Of a DNA stretch of 64,000 nucleotides, positions 8,541 through 16,676 are shown piece by piece (the stretch's first letter is position 1; each line of letters starts with the position of its first letter). The DNA comes from Paracoccus maritimus. Its GTDB lineage: Bacteria > Pseudomonadota > Alphaproteobacteria > Rhodobacterales > Rhodobacteraceae. Position numbers and translations under genes: made by a program. Under the pieces are notes generated by a model that worked only from the letters and a program-made list of their open reading frames with translations, did no database searches and had not been told where the DNA came from. The stretch covers positions 1 to 64,000 of the forward strand of contig NZ_JANAVZ010000002.1 in NCBI RefSeq assembly GCF_025195095.1. The letters run 5' to 3'.

Positions 8541-9100
8541 TGACGGTGCGGAGTGCTGCCGTGACCCTGACCATCACTCGCGCCGAGACGCCCGAAGACC
8601 TCGACGCCGTGCGGGCGTTGTTCCGCGACTTCTTCGCCTGGGCGATGGAGAATTTGGCCAAGGGCGAGAAAGACCCGAACCCGTCGGTCTTCGCCAACCT
8701 CGAAGCCGAGCTTGCCGGCCTGCCGGGACGCTTCGGTCCGCCCTCGGGCTGTCTGCTGCTGGCGCGGCTCGACGCGGCGCCGGTAGGTTGTGTCGCCTTC
8801 TACGGGCAGGACGCGACGACGATGGAGATCAAGCGCATGTTCGTGCGTCCCGATGGATGGGGTCACGGGATCGGCGCGCAGATGCTGAAAGTGTTGCTGA
8901 CCGAGGCCGAGGCCGCCGGATACGTCCGCTACCGTTTGTCCACCCATCACGAACTGCATGCCGCGCAGTCGCTTTACCGGCGCGCCGGATTTCGTGACGT
9001 GCCCGGCTCACCGGATTTTCCGGGCATCGTCGAAGGCGTCGACATCTGCATGGAAATGATACCGGTCCGCGAGACCAAAGAGGAGAGCCGCCTTGCCTGA
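8540..9100 (+). CDS. GNAT-family N-acetyltransferase
   Basis: The 186-residue protein has the GNAT fold order. It starts with ITRAETPEDLDAVRALFRDF, then a beta strand CLLLARLDAAPVGCVAFYG. The acetyl-CoA pyrophosphate loop is RPDGWGHGIGAQML (the Q/R-x-x-G-x-G/A region, around residues 112-122). The C-terminal motif is AAQSLYRRAGFRDVP. It therefore transfers acetyl from acetyl-CoA to an amine, of unknown identity. It is translationally coupled to the small protein upstream and overlaps the ChaC start downstream. In this operon the acceptor could be an amino acid or dipeptide released from glutathione, such as cysteine or Cys-Gly, but this is a guess from context only. Confidence 0.9.
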   Translation: MTVRSAAVTLTITRAETPEDLDAVRALFRDFFAWAMENLAKGEKDPNPSVFANLEAELAGLPGRFGPPSGCLLLARLDAAPVGCVAFYGQDATTMEIKRMFVRPDGWGHGIGAQMLKVLLTEAEAAGYVRYRLSTHHELHAAQSLYRRAGFRDVPGSPDFPGIVEGVDICMEMIPVRETKEESRLA

Positions 9101-9851
9101 ACTGACCGACCCTTTTGCCCATCACCCTGAATTGCGCGACCGGATCGCGGACACCGAGACGTCCTACTTTCGAACATTCAACGTTGAGGCGATCATGGCA
9201 GCAGACCCCCAACAGGAGGCGTTACGCGACTGGGTCCATTCCGACGCGCAGCGCGAGGCGATCCGGGCCGAGGCGCTGGCCGACCATTCGGGCGATCTGT
9301 GGATCTTCGGCTATGGGTCGCTGATGTGGGATCCGGCCTTGCGCTTTGCCGAGGTGCGGCGTGCCCATGTCGCGGGCCATGCCCGCCGCCTGATCCTGGT
9401 AGACACCAGGGGCGGCCGCGGCACCGAAGAGGCGCCGGGCCTGTTCGCGACGCTGGATGCCGTCGAAGGGTGCGACGGGTGCGAGGGGCTGGCCTTTCGA
9501 ATCGCGGCGGCGGATGTCGAAGCAGAGACCGAGATCCTGTTCCGACGCGAGATGATCGCGCCCGGCTACCTCGCCCGGTTTGTCCCGGCCCGGATCGGCG
9601 ATGCGGATATTCGCGTGTTGACCTTTGTCGCGGACCACGAAGTGCCGGACGTGCGCCCCGACCTGACCTACGCGGAACAGGTCCGCTATATCGCCCATGG
9701 GGCGGGCGATCTTGGCACCAGCCGAGATTATCTGGCCAATATCGTCGGGCATTTCACGCATCTCGGGATAACCGATGCGCATTGCAGCGACCTGTTATGC
9801 GCGGTGGATGCCCACCTCGCTGCGCTCACAAACAAGGAATCTGCCCAATGA
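9093..9851 (+). CDS. chaC: ChaC-type gamma-glutamylcyclotransferase
   Basis: ChaC enzymes split glutathione into 5-oxoproline and Cys-Gly in the cytosol. The 252-residue protein has the family signature FGYGSLMWDP (YGSL at residues 74-77), the GHARRLILVDTRGGRGTEEAPG substrate strand, and FRREMIAPGYL with E153 as the expected catalytic acid. The first ~65 residues extend beyond the minimal E. coli ChaC. The start chosen is TTG 9093, which overlaps the GNAT stop and has AGGAGAG upstream; an internal ATG at 9195 is possible. The stop overlaps the start of the dipeptidase gene (ATGA), so the two are probably made together. Confidence 0.9.
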   Translation: MPELTDPFAHHPELRDRIADTETSYFRTFNVEAIMAADPQQEALRDWVHSDAQREAIRAEALADHSGDLWIFGYGSLMWDPALRFAEVRRAHVAGHARRLILVDTRGGRGTEEAPGLFATLDAVEGCDGCEGLAFRIAAADVEAETEILFRREMIAPGYLARFVPARIGDADIRVLTFVADHEVPDVRPDLTYAEQVRYIAHGAGDLGTSRDYLANIVGHFTHLGITDAHCSDLLCAVDAHLAALTNKESAQ

Positions 9852-10912
9852 CCGCGCCCACTCCCTTTTTCGACGGCCATAACGACTTTCTGCTGCGATT
9901 ACTGAAAACACCGACCCCACGTGAAGAGACCTGGCTGGGCACAGCTGGCCGCGGTCATCTGGACCTCGCTCGTATGAAGGATGCGAGCTTTGCGGGAGGG
10001 CTTTTTGCAATCTTCGTGCCACCCGCGTCCAGCGGCCCACCGCCCGACTTTAAGGTACTGATGGCCGATCCGCCCTACGCCCTGCCGATGCCGCCCGAAA
10101 TGAAACATCCCCAGGCCCAGCCTGACGCGCTTGCCATGGCGGGGCTGTTGCACTGGATGGAACGCTCGGCACCCAATGACTTCCGCGTTTGCCGATCGGT
10201 GGCCGACATCCGCACAGCCATGAAGGCCGGCATCATCGCGGGCGTGATGCATATGGAAGGGGCCGAGGCGATCAGCCCCGACCTTGACGCGCTCTACCTG
10301 TTCTACGACATGGGCCTGCGCTCACTTGGCCCAGTCTGGAGCCGGCCGACGATCTTTGGCCACGGCGTGCCGATGGCCTTTCCGGGCAGCCCCGACACCG
10401 GGCCGGGCCTCACTGAGGCAGGCCTTGATCTGGTGCGCCTGTGCGATGAATTGGGCATCGTGATCGATCTGTCGCATCTGAACGAAAAGGGTTTCGACGA
10501 TGTGGCCCGCGTCTCCTCAGCCCCACTGGTGGCCACGCATTCCAACGCTCATGCGCTGTGTGACAGCCCGCGCAACCTGACCGACCGGCAATTGCACATG
10601 ATCCGCGAGCGCGGTGGCATGGTTGGGTTCAACTTTGCTACCTTCTACTTGAACGCCAATGGCACGGCGGACACAGGCACCGGCTGGGACGTGATGCTGC
10701 GCCACCTCGACCATCTGATCGCGCAGGCGGGCGAGGATCATGTCGGGCTGGGGTCGGACTTCGACGGTTGCGTCCTGCCCGACCTGATCGGCGACGTCAC
10801 CGGCGTACAGCACCTGTTCGAGGCGATGGCCGCGCATGGCTACGACGCCCCGCTGATCGCGAAACTTGCACGCAAGAACTGGCTCGCCTGTCTCGACCGG
10901 TGCCTGAACTGA
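9848..10912 (+). CDS. Membrane-dipeptidase family (M19) peptidase
   Basis: M19 enzymes are zinc dipeptidases; the family includes renal dipeptidase, which hydrolyses Cys-Gly from glutathione. In this 354-residue protein the metal ligands and active-site motifs are all visible: H11-x-D13 (DGHND), E137 (MEGAE), H210 (IDLSH), H231 (THSNAH) and D304 (GSDFDG). There is no signal peptide, so it should act in the cytosol, where ChaC would supply Cys-Gly. The true start is ATG 9848, overlapping the chaC stop; the open frame upstream of it is out-of-frame chaC sequence. The stop overlaps the next ATG by one base. Confidence 0.92.
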   Translation: MTAPTPFFDGHNDFLLRLLKTPTPREETWLGTAGRGHLDLARMKDASFAGGLFAIFVPPASSGPPPDFKVLMADPPYALPMPPEMKHPQAQPDALAMAGLLHWMERSAPNDFRVCRSVADIRTAMKAGIIAGVMHMEGAEAISPDLDALYLFYDMGLRSLGPVWSRPTIFGHGVPMAFPGSPDTGPGLTEAGLDLVRLCDELGIVIDLSHLNEKGFDDVARVSSAPLVATHSNAHALCDSPRNLTDRQLHMIRERGGMVGFNFATFYLNANGTADTGTGWDVMLRHLDHLIAQAGEDHVGLGSDFDGCVLPDLIGDVTGVQHLFEAMAAHGYDAPLIAKLARKNWLACLDRCLN

Positions 10913-11658
10913 TGTCCGGCCTGAAGCATCCGCCCATCGTCCCGACCCTGCGCCTCACGCGCACCCTTGTCGATCGGCTGCCGCCGCGCTTCGATGAACG
11001 CGGGCCCGTGATGCTCGAAGATCCCCCGCCGGAGTTCTACCACCGGACCGCTGCCGGGCTCCTTGAGCGGCTCGACACGCAAGGCGCGGTCTGGGTCTTC
11101 GCTGCAGGATCCCTGATCTGGAACCCGCGCATGGAGGTTGCCGAACGCCGGGCCGCGCAAGTGACCGGGTGGCGGCGGGCGTTCTGCCTGACCGACCGGC
11201 GCTTCCGTGGCTGCCCGTCAACGCCGGGGTTGATGATGTCGCTCGATCGGGGCGGAGCCTGTTCCGGTGTGGTCCTGCGGATGGACACCGGCGACGACCC
11301 GCTGAGCGCGCTGGTGAGCCTTCTGCAGAAAGAGCCCCCGGTACCGCCCGAACACGCGACCGCCGAAACCGAGACCGGCCTGGTCGAGGCGATACTCTTC
11401 GCCGCCGACCCCGGCTTTCCGCTGTACCGGCCCGAGCCTGCGATGGATGAGCTGGCCGACATGCTCGCCTCGGCCGTGGGGCACATCGGCACGATGGCTG
11501 AATACCTGCTGAATACTGTCACCGAACTGGAGCGGGCCGGCGTCCATGACCTGCATCTTTGGCAACTGCAGGAGATGGTGGCGGAGCGTCTGGAACGGCT
11601 GCCGGACCCTGTGTGTGCCGCTCTTGACGCTGTTCACGACGTTCACGCTGCAGGCTGA
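10912..11658 (+). CDS. Second ChaC-like gamma-glutamylcyclotransferase
   Basis: The 248-residue protein is a diverged paralogue of the chaC two genes upstream. It keeps WVFAAGSLIWNP (GSL at residues 66-68), the TGWRRAFCLTDRRFRGCPSTPG substrate strand and a glutamate at the expected catalytic place (E141 in QKEPP). The Tyr of the YGSL motif is replaced by Ala, and the REM motif after it is altered, so activity or specificity may differ. It starts at ATG 10912, sharing one base with the dipeptidase stop. Two cyclotransferases around one dipeptidase suggest turnover of glutathione plus a second gamma-glutamyl compound. Confidence 0.85.
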   Translation: MSGLKHPPIVPTLRLTRTLVDRLPPRFDERGPVMLEDPPPEFYHRTAAGLLERLDTQGAVWVFAAGSLIWNPRMEVAERRAAQVTGWRRAFCLTDRRFRGCPSTPGLMMSLDRGGACSGVVLRMDTGDDPLSALVSLLQKEPPVPPEHATAETETGLVEAILFAADPGFPLYRPEPAMDELADMLASAVGHIGTMAEYLLNTVTELERAGVHDLHLWQLQEMVAERLERLPDPVCAALDAVHDVHAAG

Positions 11659-12266
11659 AGCACTTGCCCACCCGAGTAGGCCCGGATGAATATCGCTTTG
11701 TCCTGCACCAAACGCTCCGCCCCATCGATATCGACCCACTGTTGACCGCCTATAGCGGCGAGGTTTCGCCCAGAGTGAACGCGCTGGACGAAGCCTTTGG
11801 GAAGTGCAGTGCGCGCCGCTGCCGCCTGAGCCATCTGCAGCCTCACCGAGTTCGGCAGGATGGTAACGAGTGTCCGCCTTTAGTGAGGCCGTCGCAAATT
11901 TCCGCACCTGCAACATGTTTCGCATCTGCTCCGACCGTCCGCATAGGGGCTGGCTCCGGCCACCTGCTGCTCCGGGCGTGGAAGTCCGTTGAGGGCCGAA
12001 AACGCCTAGTATGGTCATTCAAGTGACGGTCTGGAAAGTCTCGCATTCTGACAGTTCACGCGCGGCGCAGCGAATGGCGGCAAACTTGCTCGCACGGATT
12101 GGAACCTATCACCCAAAGACGAACGGAGAGGGGTAGGGCCGAGCTACAACATCGCGATTCAGGCGCAACATTTGTTGTAACTTGATCGAAAACGGGCTCG
12201 GACGAGCAATAAACGGTCCTGAAACATGCTCTGGCGGGACTGCCCAAGCTGCGATAAACGTCAGCA
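11659..12266. other. Intergenic stretch before dusA
   Basis: About 600 bases without a recognisable gene on either strand. Near the right end, 12144-12182 holds TACAACA and TGTTGTA in inverted orientation plus an 11-base sequence (TGTTGTAACTT at 12172-12182) that also occurs at 6615-6625. This is the boundary between the accessory zone and the core gene dusA. No T-tract terminator is visible after the ChaC-like gene. Confidence 0.4.
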
Positions 12267-13256
12267 ATGAAAAGAAAATCGCACAATATCGTACCTTGGC
12301 GTATGTCGTGCGCACCTATGATGGACTGGACGGATCGGCATTGCCGGTCTTTTCACAGACTGATGTCGCGTCATGCGTTGCTTTACACCGAGATGGTGAC
12401 CGCACCTGCGATCATTCACGGGGATCGCGCGCGTTTGCTTGACCATGATGCGATTGAGCATCCTTTGGCCCTGCAGATCGGCGGCTCGGATCCGGCAGAG
12501 CTTCGGCAGGCGACGCGGATCGCCAGCGAATGGGGCTATGATGAGATCAATCTGAATGTGGGCTGTCCCAGCGATCGGGTGCAGTCGGGCTGCTTCGGGG
12601 CCGTGCTGATGAAGCAGCCGGATCTGGTCGTCGATTGCGTGTCGGCGATGCAGGAGGTCAGCCCGGTCGAGGTCACTGTCAAATGCCGCATCGGGGTTGA
12701 CGATCAGAACCCTGCGACGGTTCTTCCCGACTTCATCTCGCGGCTGCGTGCGGCGGGGACCCGCCGTATCGCCATACATGCCCGCAAGGCGTGGCTGCAG
12801 GGTCTTAGCCCGCGCGAGAACCGCGACGTGCCGCCTCTGGACTACCCGCTGGTTCATGCGATGAAGAAGGCGTTTCCCGATCTTCATCTTTCGGTGAATG
12901 GTGGGATCACCAGCCTGGACGAGGTGCGCGAGCATCTTGAGGTCATGGATGGCGTGATGGTGGGGCGTGCCGCCTATCATCAGCCATGGGACATACTAGG
13001 CAAGGCCGATACGCTTTGGGGGGCGCCGCCGCCGTTCGGGTCGGCCGCCGAGGTCGCCCTTGCGATGCGACCCCGGATTGAGGCGCATCTGCGGGCCGGC
13101 GGCCGGATGCACCAGATTACCCGACACATGCTGGGACTGTTTCACGGCCAGCCGGGCGCGCGCGGCTGGAAGCGGACCCTGTCCGAAGGCGCAAGCACGG
13201 GCGGGATCGAGGTTTATGATGCGGCCCTGTCGCAGGTGACGCGGCTTGCGGCGTGA
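12267..13256 (+). CDS. dusA: tRNA-dihydrouridine synthase A
   Basis: DusA reduces uridine 20/20a in the D-loop of tRNAs using FMN and NADPH. The 329-residue protein shows the FMN-barrel start CAPMMDWTDRHCR, LQIGGSDP, the catalytic cysteine C100 in NLNVGCPSDRVQ, KCRIGVDD, IHARKAWLQGLSP and NGGI, all in DusA order. Length is typical. The ATG at 12267 has no clear Shine-Dalgarno sequence; ATG 12303 is a weaker alternative that would remove the first 12 residues. The PMMDWTD-coding 5' region of dusA is a known attachment site for integrative elements, and the left neighbour here is accessory DNA with a dead integrase. Confidence 0.95.
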   Translation: MKRKSHNIVPWRMSCAPMMDWTDRHCRSFHRLMSRHALLYTEMVTAPAIIHGDRARLLDHDAIEHPLALQIGGSDPAELRQATRIASEWGYDEINLNVGCPSDRVQSGCFGAVLMKQPDLVVDCVSAMQEVSPVEVTVKCRIGVDDQNPATVLPDFISRLRAAGTRRIAIHARKAWLQGLSPRENRDVPPLDYPLVHAMKKAFPDLHLSVNGGITSLDEVREHLEVMDGVMVGRAAYHQPWDILGKADTLWGAPPPFGSAAEVALAMRPRIEAHLRAGGRMHQITRHMLGLFHGQPGARGWKRTLSEGASTGGIEVYDAALSQVTRLAA

Positions 13257-13304
13257 TCAGGTTGGCACTGGTCAGAAGACCGACATCGCGCTAGTGGCTG
13301 CGCC

Positions 13305-14114
13305 ATGAGCGATCTTCTCCTTCCGACCCTGACGCTGCTGGCCACCGGTGCGTTCGCGGGCATTCTTGCCGGGCTTCTTGGCGTCGGCGGCGGCATCGTG
13401 CTGGTGCCGGCGTTCCTGTTCGTCTTCACGCAGGCCGGTTTTGGTGGCCCGGATGTCATGCAAATGTGTCTGGCGACGTCGCTGGCCACGATCATCGTGA
13501 CTTCGCTTCGTTCGGTCATGGCCCATCATCGCAAGGCGGCGGTGGACTGGCAGATCCTGAAGGGCTGGGCGCCGGGGATCGGGCTTGGGGCGCTGGTCGG
13601 CGTGCTGACGGTGGGCGCGCTGCGGACCGCGACACTGCAGGTGATCTTTGCCGTGCTGGTGGTGATCATCGCCAGCTATATGGCGATCTCTCGGTCGCAT
13701 TGGCGGCTGTCGGACCAGATGCCGGCGGGCTGGCGCCGGATCGTGATCTCGCCGTTCATCGGCTTCTTTTCGGTTCTGCTGGGGATCGGCGGTGGCAGTA
13801 TCGGCGTGCCGCTGATGACCCTGCACGGCCGACCGATCCATCGCGCCGTCGCGACCTCGGCGGGGTTTGGCGTGCTGATTGCGGTGCCTTCGGTCGCTGC
13901 CTTTCTGTTGCTGCCGGTCACGAACGCGCCCCCCTGGACGGTCGGGTCCGTCAATTTTCCGGCGTTTCTGGTCACGATCTGCATGACGCTGATCACCGCA
14001 CCGATGGGCGCGGCGTTGGCCCATCGCACCGATGCGGCCCGTCTGAAGCGCTATTTCGCGATCTTTCTGTTCCTTGTCGCGCTGAATATGCTGCGCAAGG
14101 CGCTGATGGGCTGA
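13305..14114 (+). CDS. TauE/SafE-family sulfite or anion exporter
   Basis: The 269-residue membrane protein has about eight hydrophobic segments arranged as two similar halves. Each half begins with the family glycine-rich signature: GILAGLLGVGGGIVLVP near residue 20 and FFSVLLGIGGGSIGVPLM near residue 155. Members export sulfite, sulfoacetate or related anions, or work in taurine metabolism; the substrate cannot be read from sequence. It follows dusA by 48 bases on the same strand and converges with mazG. No sulfonate-metabolism genes adjoin it. Confidence 0.88.
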   Translation: MSDLLLPTLTLLATGAFAGILAGLLGVGGGIVLVPAFLFVFTQAGFGGPDVMQMCLATSLATIIVTSLRSVMAHHRKAAVDWQILKGWAPGIGLGALVGVLTVGALRTATLQVIFAVLVVIIASYMAISRSHWRLSDQMPAGWRRIVISPFIGFFSVLLGIGGGSIGVPLMTLHGRPIHRAVATSAGFGVLIAVPSVAAFLLLPVTNAPPWTVGSVNFPAFLVTICMTLITAPMGAALAHRTDAARLKRYFAIFLFLVALNMLRKALMG

Positions 14115-14130
14115 GATCGGGCGTTGCCGG

Positions 14131-14946
14131 CTATTCGGCGGCCTTTTCCGCGGCCTTGGCACGATCCCACAGTCGATCCATCTCGGCCAGGTCGCTGTCT
14201 TCGGGGCGGCGGCCCTCGGTCGCCAGTGCGGCCTCGATGGCCTGAAATCGGCGGGTGAACTTCGCATTCGCGCGCCGCAGCGCCAGTTCGGGGTCGATCT
14301 TCAGATGCCGGGCCAGATTGGCCATCACGAACATCAGGTCACCAAATTCCTCTTCCAGCGCGTCCGGACCAAGCTGGTCCCGCGCCTCGACCAGTTCGGC
14401 GGTCTCTTCGGTGATCTTGTCCAGAACGTCGTCCGCGCCTGGCCAGTCAAATCCTACCCGTGCCGCGCGGTTCTGCAGCTTGATCGCGCGCGTCAGCGCC
14501 GGCAGTCCCAGCGCAACGCCGTCCAGCGTGCCGCGTTCGGCCTTGCCGGCACGTTCGACCGCCTTGATCGCCTCCCAGTCACGGACCTGCTGTTCTGCCG
14601 ACTTGTCACGGGATTCGTCGCCGAACACATGCGGATGCCGAAAGATCAGCTTGTCGGCAATCGCCGCGGCGCAGTCGGCGAAATCGAACATTCCGGCCTC
14701 GCGCGCCATCTGGGCGTGGAAGACCACCTGCAACAGCAGATCGCCCAGTTCACCGGGCAGCTCGTCCCATGCACGACGCTGGATCGCGTCTTCGACCTCG
14801 TGCGCTTCCTCGATCGTATAGGGTGCGATCGACGCGAAATCCTGTTCGATATCCCATGGGCAGCCCGTCGAGGGATCGCGCAGCGCGGCCATGATGTCGA
14901 TCAGTCGGCTGATTTCGGCGGCCGGATCGCGGGTCGGATTGGTCAT
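14131..14946 (-). CDS. mazG: Nucleoside triphosphate pyrophosphohydrolase MazG
   Basis: MazG hydrolyses (d)NTPs to monophosphate and pyrophosphate, cleaning the pool and tuning the stringent response. The 271-residue protein has two tandem MazG domains. The first holds CPWDIEQ and EEAHEVEDAI...ELGDLLLQVVFHAQM; the second has EETAELVEA...EEEFGDLMFVMANLARH. These are the E-x-x-E and E-x-x-D metal-binding pairs. The region RPHVFGDE-like (FRHPHVFGDES) is typical of the E. coli type. The start is ATG 14946 (GGGGAAG upstream), not the longer frame that runs back into the divergent amidohydrolase gene. Confidence 0.93.
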   Translation of the reverse strand: MTNPTRDPAAEISRLIDIMAALRDPSTGCPWDIEQDFASIAPYTIEEAHEVEDAIQRRAWDELPGELGDLLLQVVFHAQMAREAGMFDFADCAAAIADKLIFRHPHVFGDESRDKSAEQQVRDWEAIKAVERAGKAERGTLDGVALGLPALTRAIKLQNRAARVGFDWPGADDVLDKITEETAELVEARDQLGPDALEEEFGDLMFVMANLARHLKIDPELALRRANAKFTRRFQAIEAALATEGRRPEDSDLAEMDRLWDRAKAAEKAAE

Positions 14947-15010
14947 TGCAACTTCCCCGTGCAGGGTCCAGATGCAGAACCGAGTGCCACAGCCCGAGGC
15001 CCGAGTCCAC

Positions 15011-16177
15011 ATGCCCGTCCTGAACCGAATCGCCGATTTCGCCGATGACATGACCGCATGGCGCCGCCATCTGCACCAGCATCCCGAACTGGGATTCGAG
15101 TGTCATCGGACGGCGGCCTTCGTGGCAGACCGGCTTCGCGATTTCGGCGTGGACGAGATACACGAGGGTATCGGCCGGACCGGGATCGTCGCGATCGTGC
15201 AGGGGCAGGGCGACGGCCCGACCATCGGGCTGCGTGCCGACATGGACGCGCTGCCGCTGGAGGAAACAAGCGGGGTGGAATGGACCTCGACCGTGCCGGG
15301 CCGGATGCATGCCTGCGGGCATGACGGGCATACGACGATGCTGCTGGGGGCGGCGAGATACCTGGCCGAGACACGCAATTTTGCAGGTAGTGTGGCCCTG
15401 ATTTTTCAGCCTGCGGAGGAAGATGGCGGCGGCGGTGACGCGATGGTTCGCGACGGCATGCTGGAGCGTTTCGGCATCACGCGCGTGTTTGCGGTGCACA
15501 ACAATCCGGGCCAACCGACGGGCAGTTTCCGAACGACTCCGGGGCCGATCATGGCGGCCGTTGACGGGTTCGAGATCCATGTCACTGGTCGCGGAGGACA
15601 CGGCGCAATGCCGCATCTGACAGCCGATCCGATTGTGGCGACGGTGTCGATCGTCAGCGCGATCCAGACCATTTCCAGCCGCAATCACTATGCGCTGGAC
15701 GACTTGGCGCTGTCGGTCACGCAGATCCACACCGGCAGCGCCGACAATATCGTGCCGGATACCGCGTGGATCTGCGGCACGGTCCGCACCTTCGATCCCG
15801 AGGTGCGCGACATGGTTCGCCGCCGGATGACGCAGATCTGCGCGGGGCAGGGGACGGCCTATGACGTGACCGCCCGGCTGGACTGGCTTGAAGGCTATCC
15901 CGCGACGGTCAACGACCCCGAACAGACCGCCTTCGCGGCATCGGTCGCGCGCGAGATCGCCGGCGAGGCGCTGGTCTGTGACGATGCGGGACGAGAGATG
16001 GGGGCAGAGGATTTCAGTTTCATGCTGAACGCACGGCCCGGCTGCTATCTGTTCCTGGGGCAGGGCGACGGGCCGGGGGTCCACAACCCAGGTTACGATT
16101 TCAACGACGAGATCGCACCTGTCGGGGCCAGTTTCTTTGCCCGCCTTGTCGAACACGCGCAGCCGGTGGACCGTTAG
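15011..16177 (+). CDS. M20-family amidohydrolase (hippurate hydrolase type)
   Basis: The 388-residue protein is a di-metal amidohydrolase of the IAA-amino-acid/hippurate/N-acyl-amino-acid group. It has WRRHLHQHPELGFE, GLRADMDALP, RMHACGHDGHTTMLLGAA (metal ligands Cys and His), QPAEEDGGGGDAM (metal and catalytic glutamates), the dimerisation-domain motif GRGGHGAMPH and a late GAEDFSFM. It removes the acyl group from an N-acyl amino acid in the cytosol; the exact substrate is unknown. The start at ATG 15011 puts the conserved N-terminus right after the initiator. It is divergent from mazG, with the two starts 64 bases apart. Confidence 0.92.
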   Translation: MPVLNRIADFADDMTAWRRHLHQHPELGFECHRTAAFVADRLRDFGVDEIHEGIGRTGIVAIVQGQGDGPTIGLRADMDALPLEETSGVEWTSTVPGRMHACGHDGHTTMLLGAARYLAETRNFAGSVALIFQPAEEDGGGGDAMVRDGMLERFGITRVFAVHNNPGQPTGSFRTTPGPIMAAVDGFEIHVTGRGGHGAMPHLTADPIVATVSIVSAIQTISSRNHYALDDLALSVTQIHTGSADNIVPDTAWICGTVRTFDPEVRDMVRRRMTQICAGQGTAYDVTARLDWLEGYPATVNDPEQTAFAASVAREIAGEALVCDDAGREMGAEDFSFMLNARPGCYLFLGQGDGPGVHNPGYDFNDEIAPVGASFFARLVEHAQPVDR

Positions 16178-16313
16178 GCCCGTTCACGAACCCGTTTCTG
16201 CATCTTGCAGGATGTCGTGTCCGGCCTTTCTTGCCAATGATCGGCGGCGCGGATAGGTTGCGCGCCAATTCGAGGGGCCGGTTTCTCCGGTCCGGACACC
16301 GAAAGGAAGATTG

Positions 16314-16646
16314 ATGTTCGCAACCCCCGCCTTTGCCCAGGCTGCCGGCGGCGCCGGAACCGGTGCCGCTTTCGCCCAATTCATCCCGCTGATCCTGATC
16401 TTCGCGATCATGTATTTCCTGATGATCCGGCCGCAGCAAAAGCGGGTCAAGCAGCATCGCGCGATGGTAGAGGCGCTGAAAAAGGGCGATCACGTCATCA
16501 CCCAGGGCGGCATTCTGGGCAAGGTCACCTCGGTTCGTGATGACGAGCTGGAAGTCGAGATCGCGCAGGGCGTCAAGGTCCGCATCGTCCGCTCGACCGT
16601 GTCGCAGGTGCTGAGCAAGACCGAACCGGCCGCCGCCAATTCCTGA
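16314..16646 (+). CDS. yajC: Preprotein translocase subunit YajC
   Basis: YajC is the small accessory subunit of the SecDF-YajC complex of the inner membrane. The 110-residue protein has a short exposed lead, one membrane helix at about residues 20-42 (FIPLILIFAIMYFLMIRPQQ) and a cytoplasmic domain with the family block GDHVITQGGILGKV. ATG 16314 follows GAAAGGAAG. secD starts 30 bases after its stop, so it heads the secDF operon. The 135 bases upstream should hold the operon promoter. Confidence 0.95.
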   Translation: MFATPAFAQAAGGAGTGAAFAQFIPLILIFAIMYFLMIRPQQKRVKQHRAMVEALKKGDHVITQGGILGKVTSVRDDELEVEIAQGVKVRIVRSTVSQVLSKTEPAAANS

Positions 16647-16676
16647 GCCGCCACAACCTGAAAGGCGCAAGCCGAG

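Noticed and set aside
9299-9847. N-terminal extension of the M19 dipeptidase to 537 residues
   Set aside because: The extension is out-of-frame translation of chaC. The M19 consensus starts right after ATG 9848, which overlaps the chaC stop.
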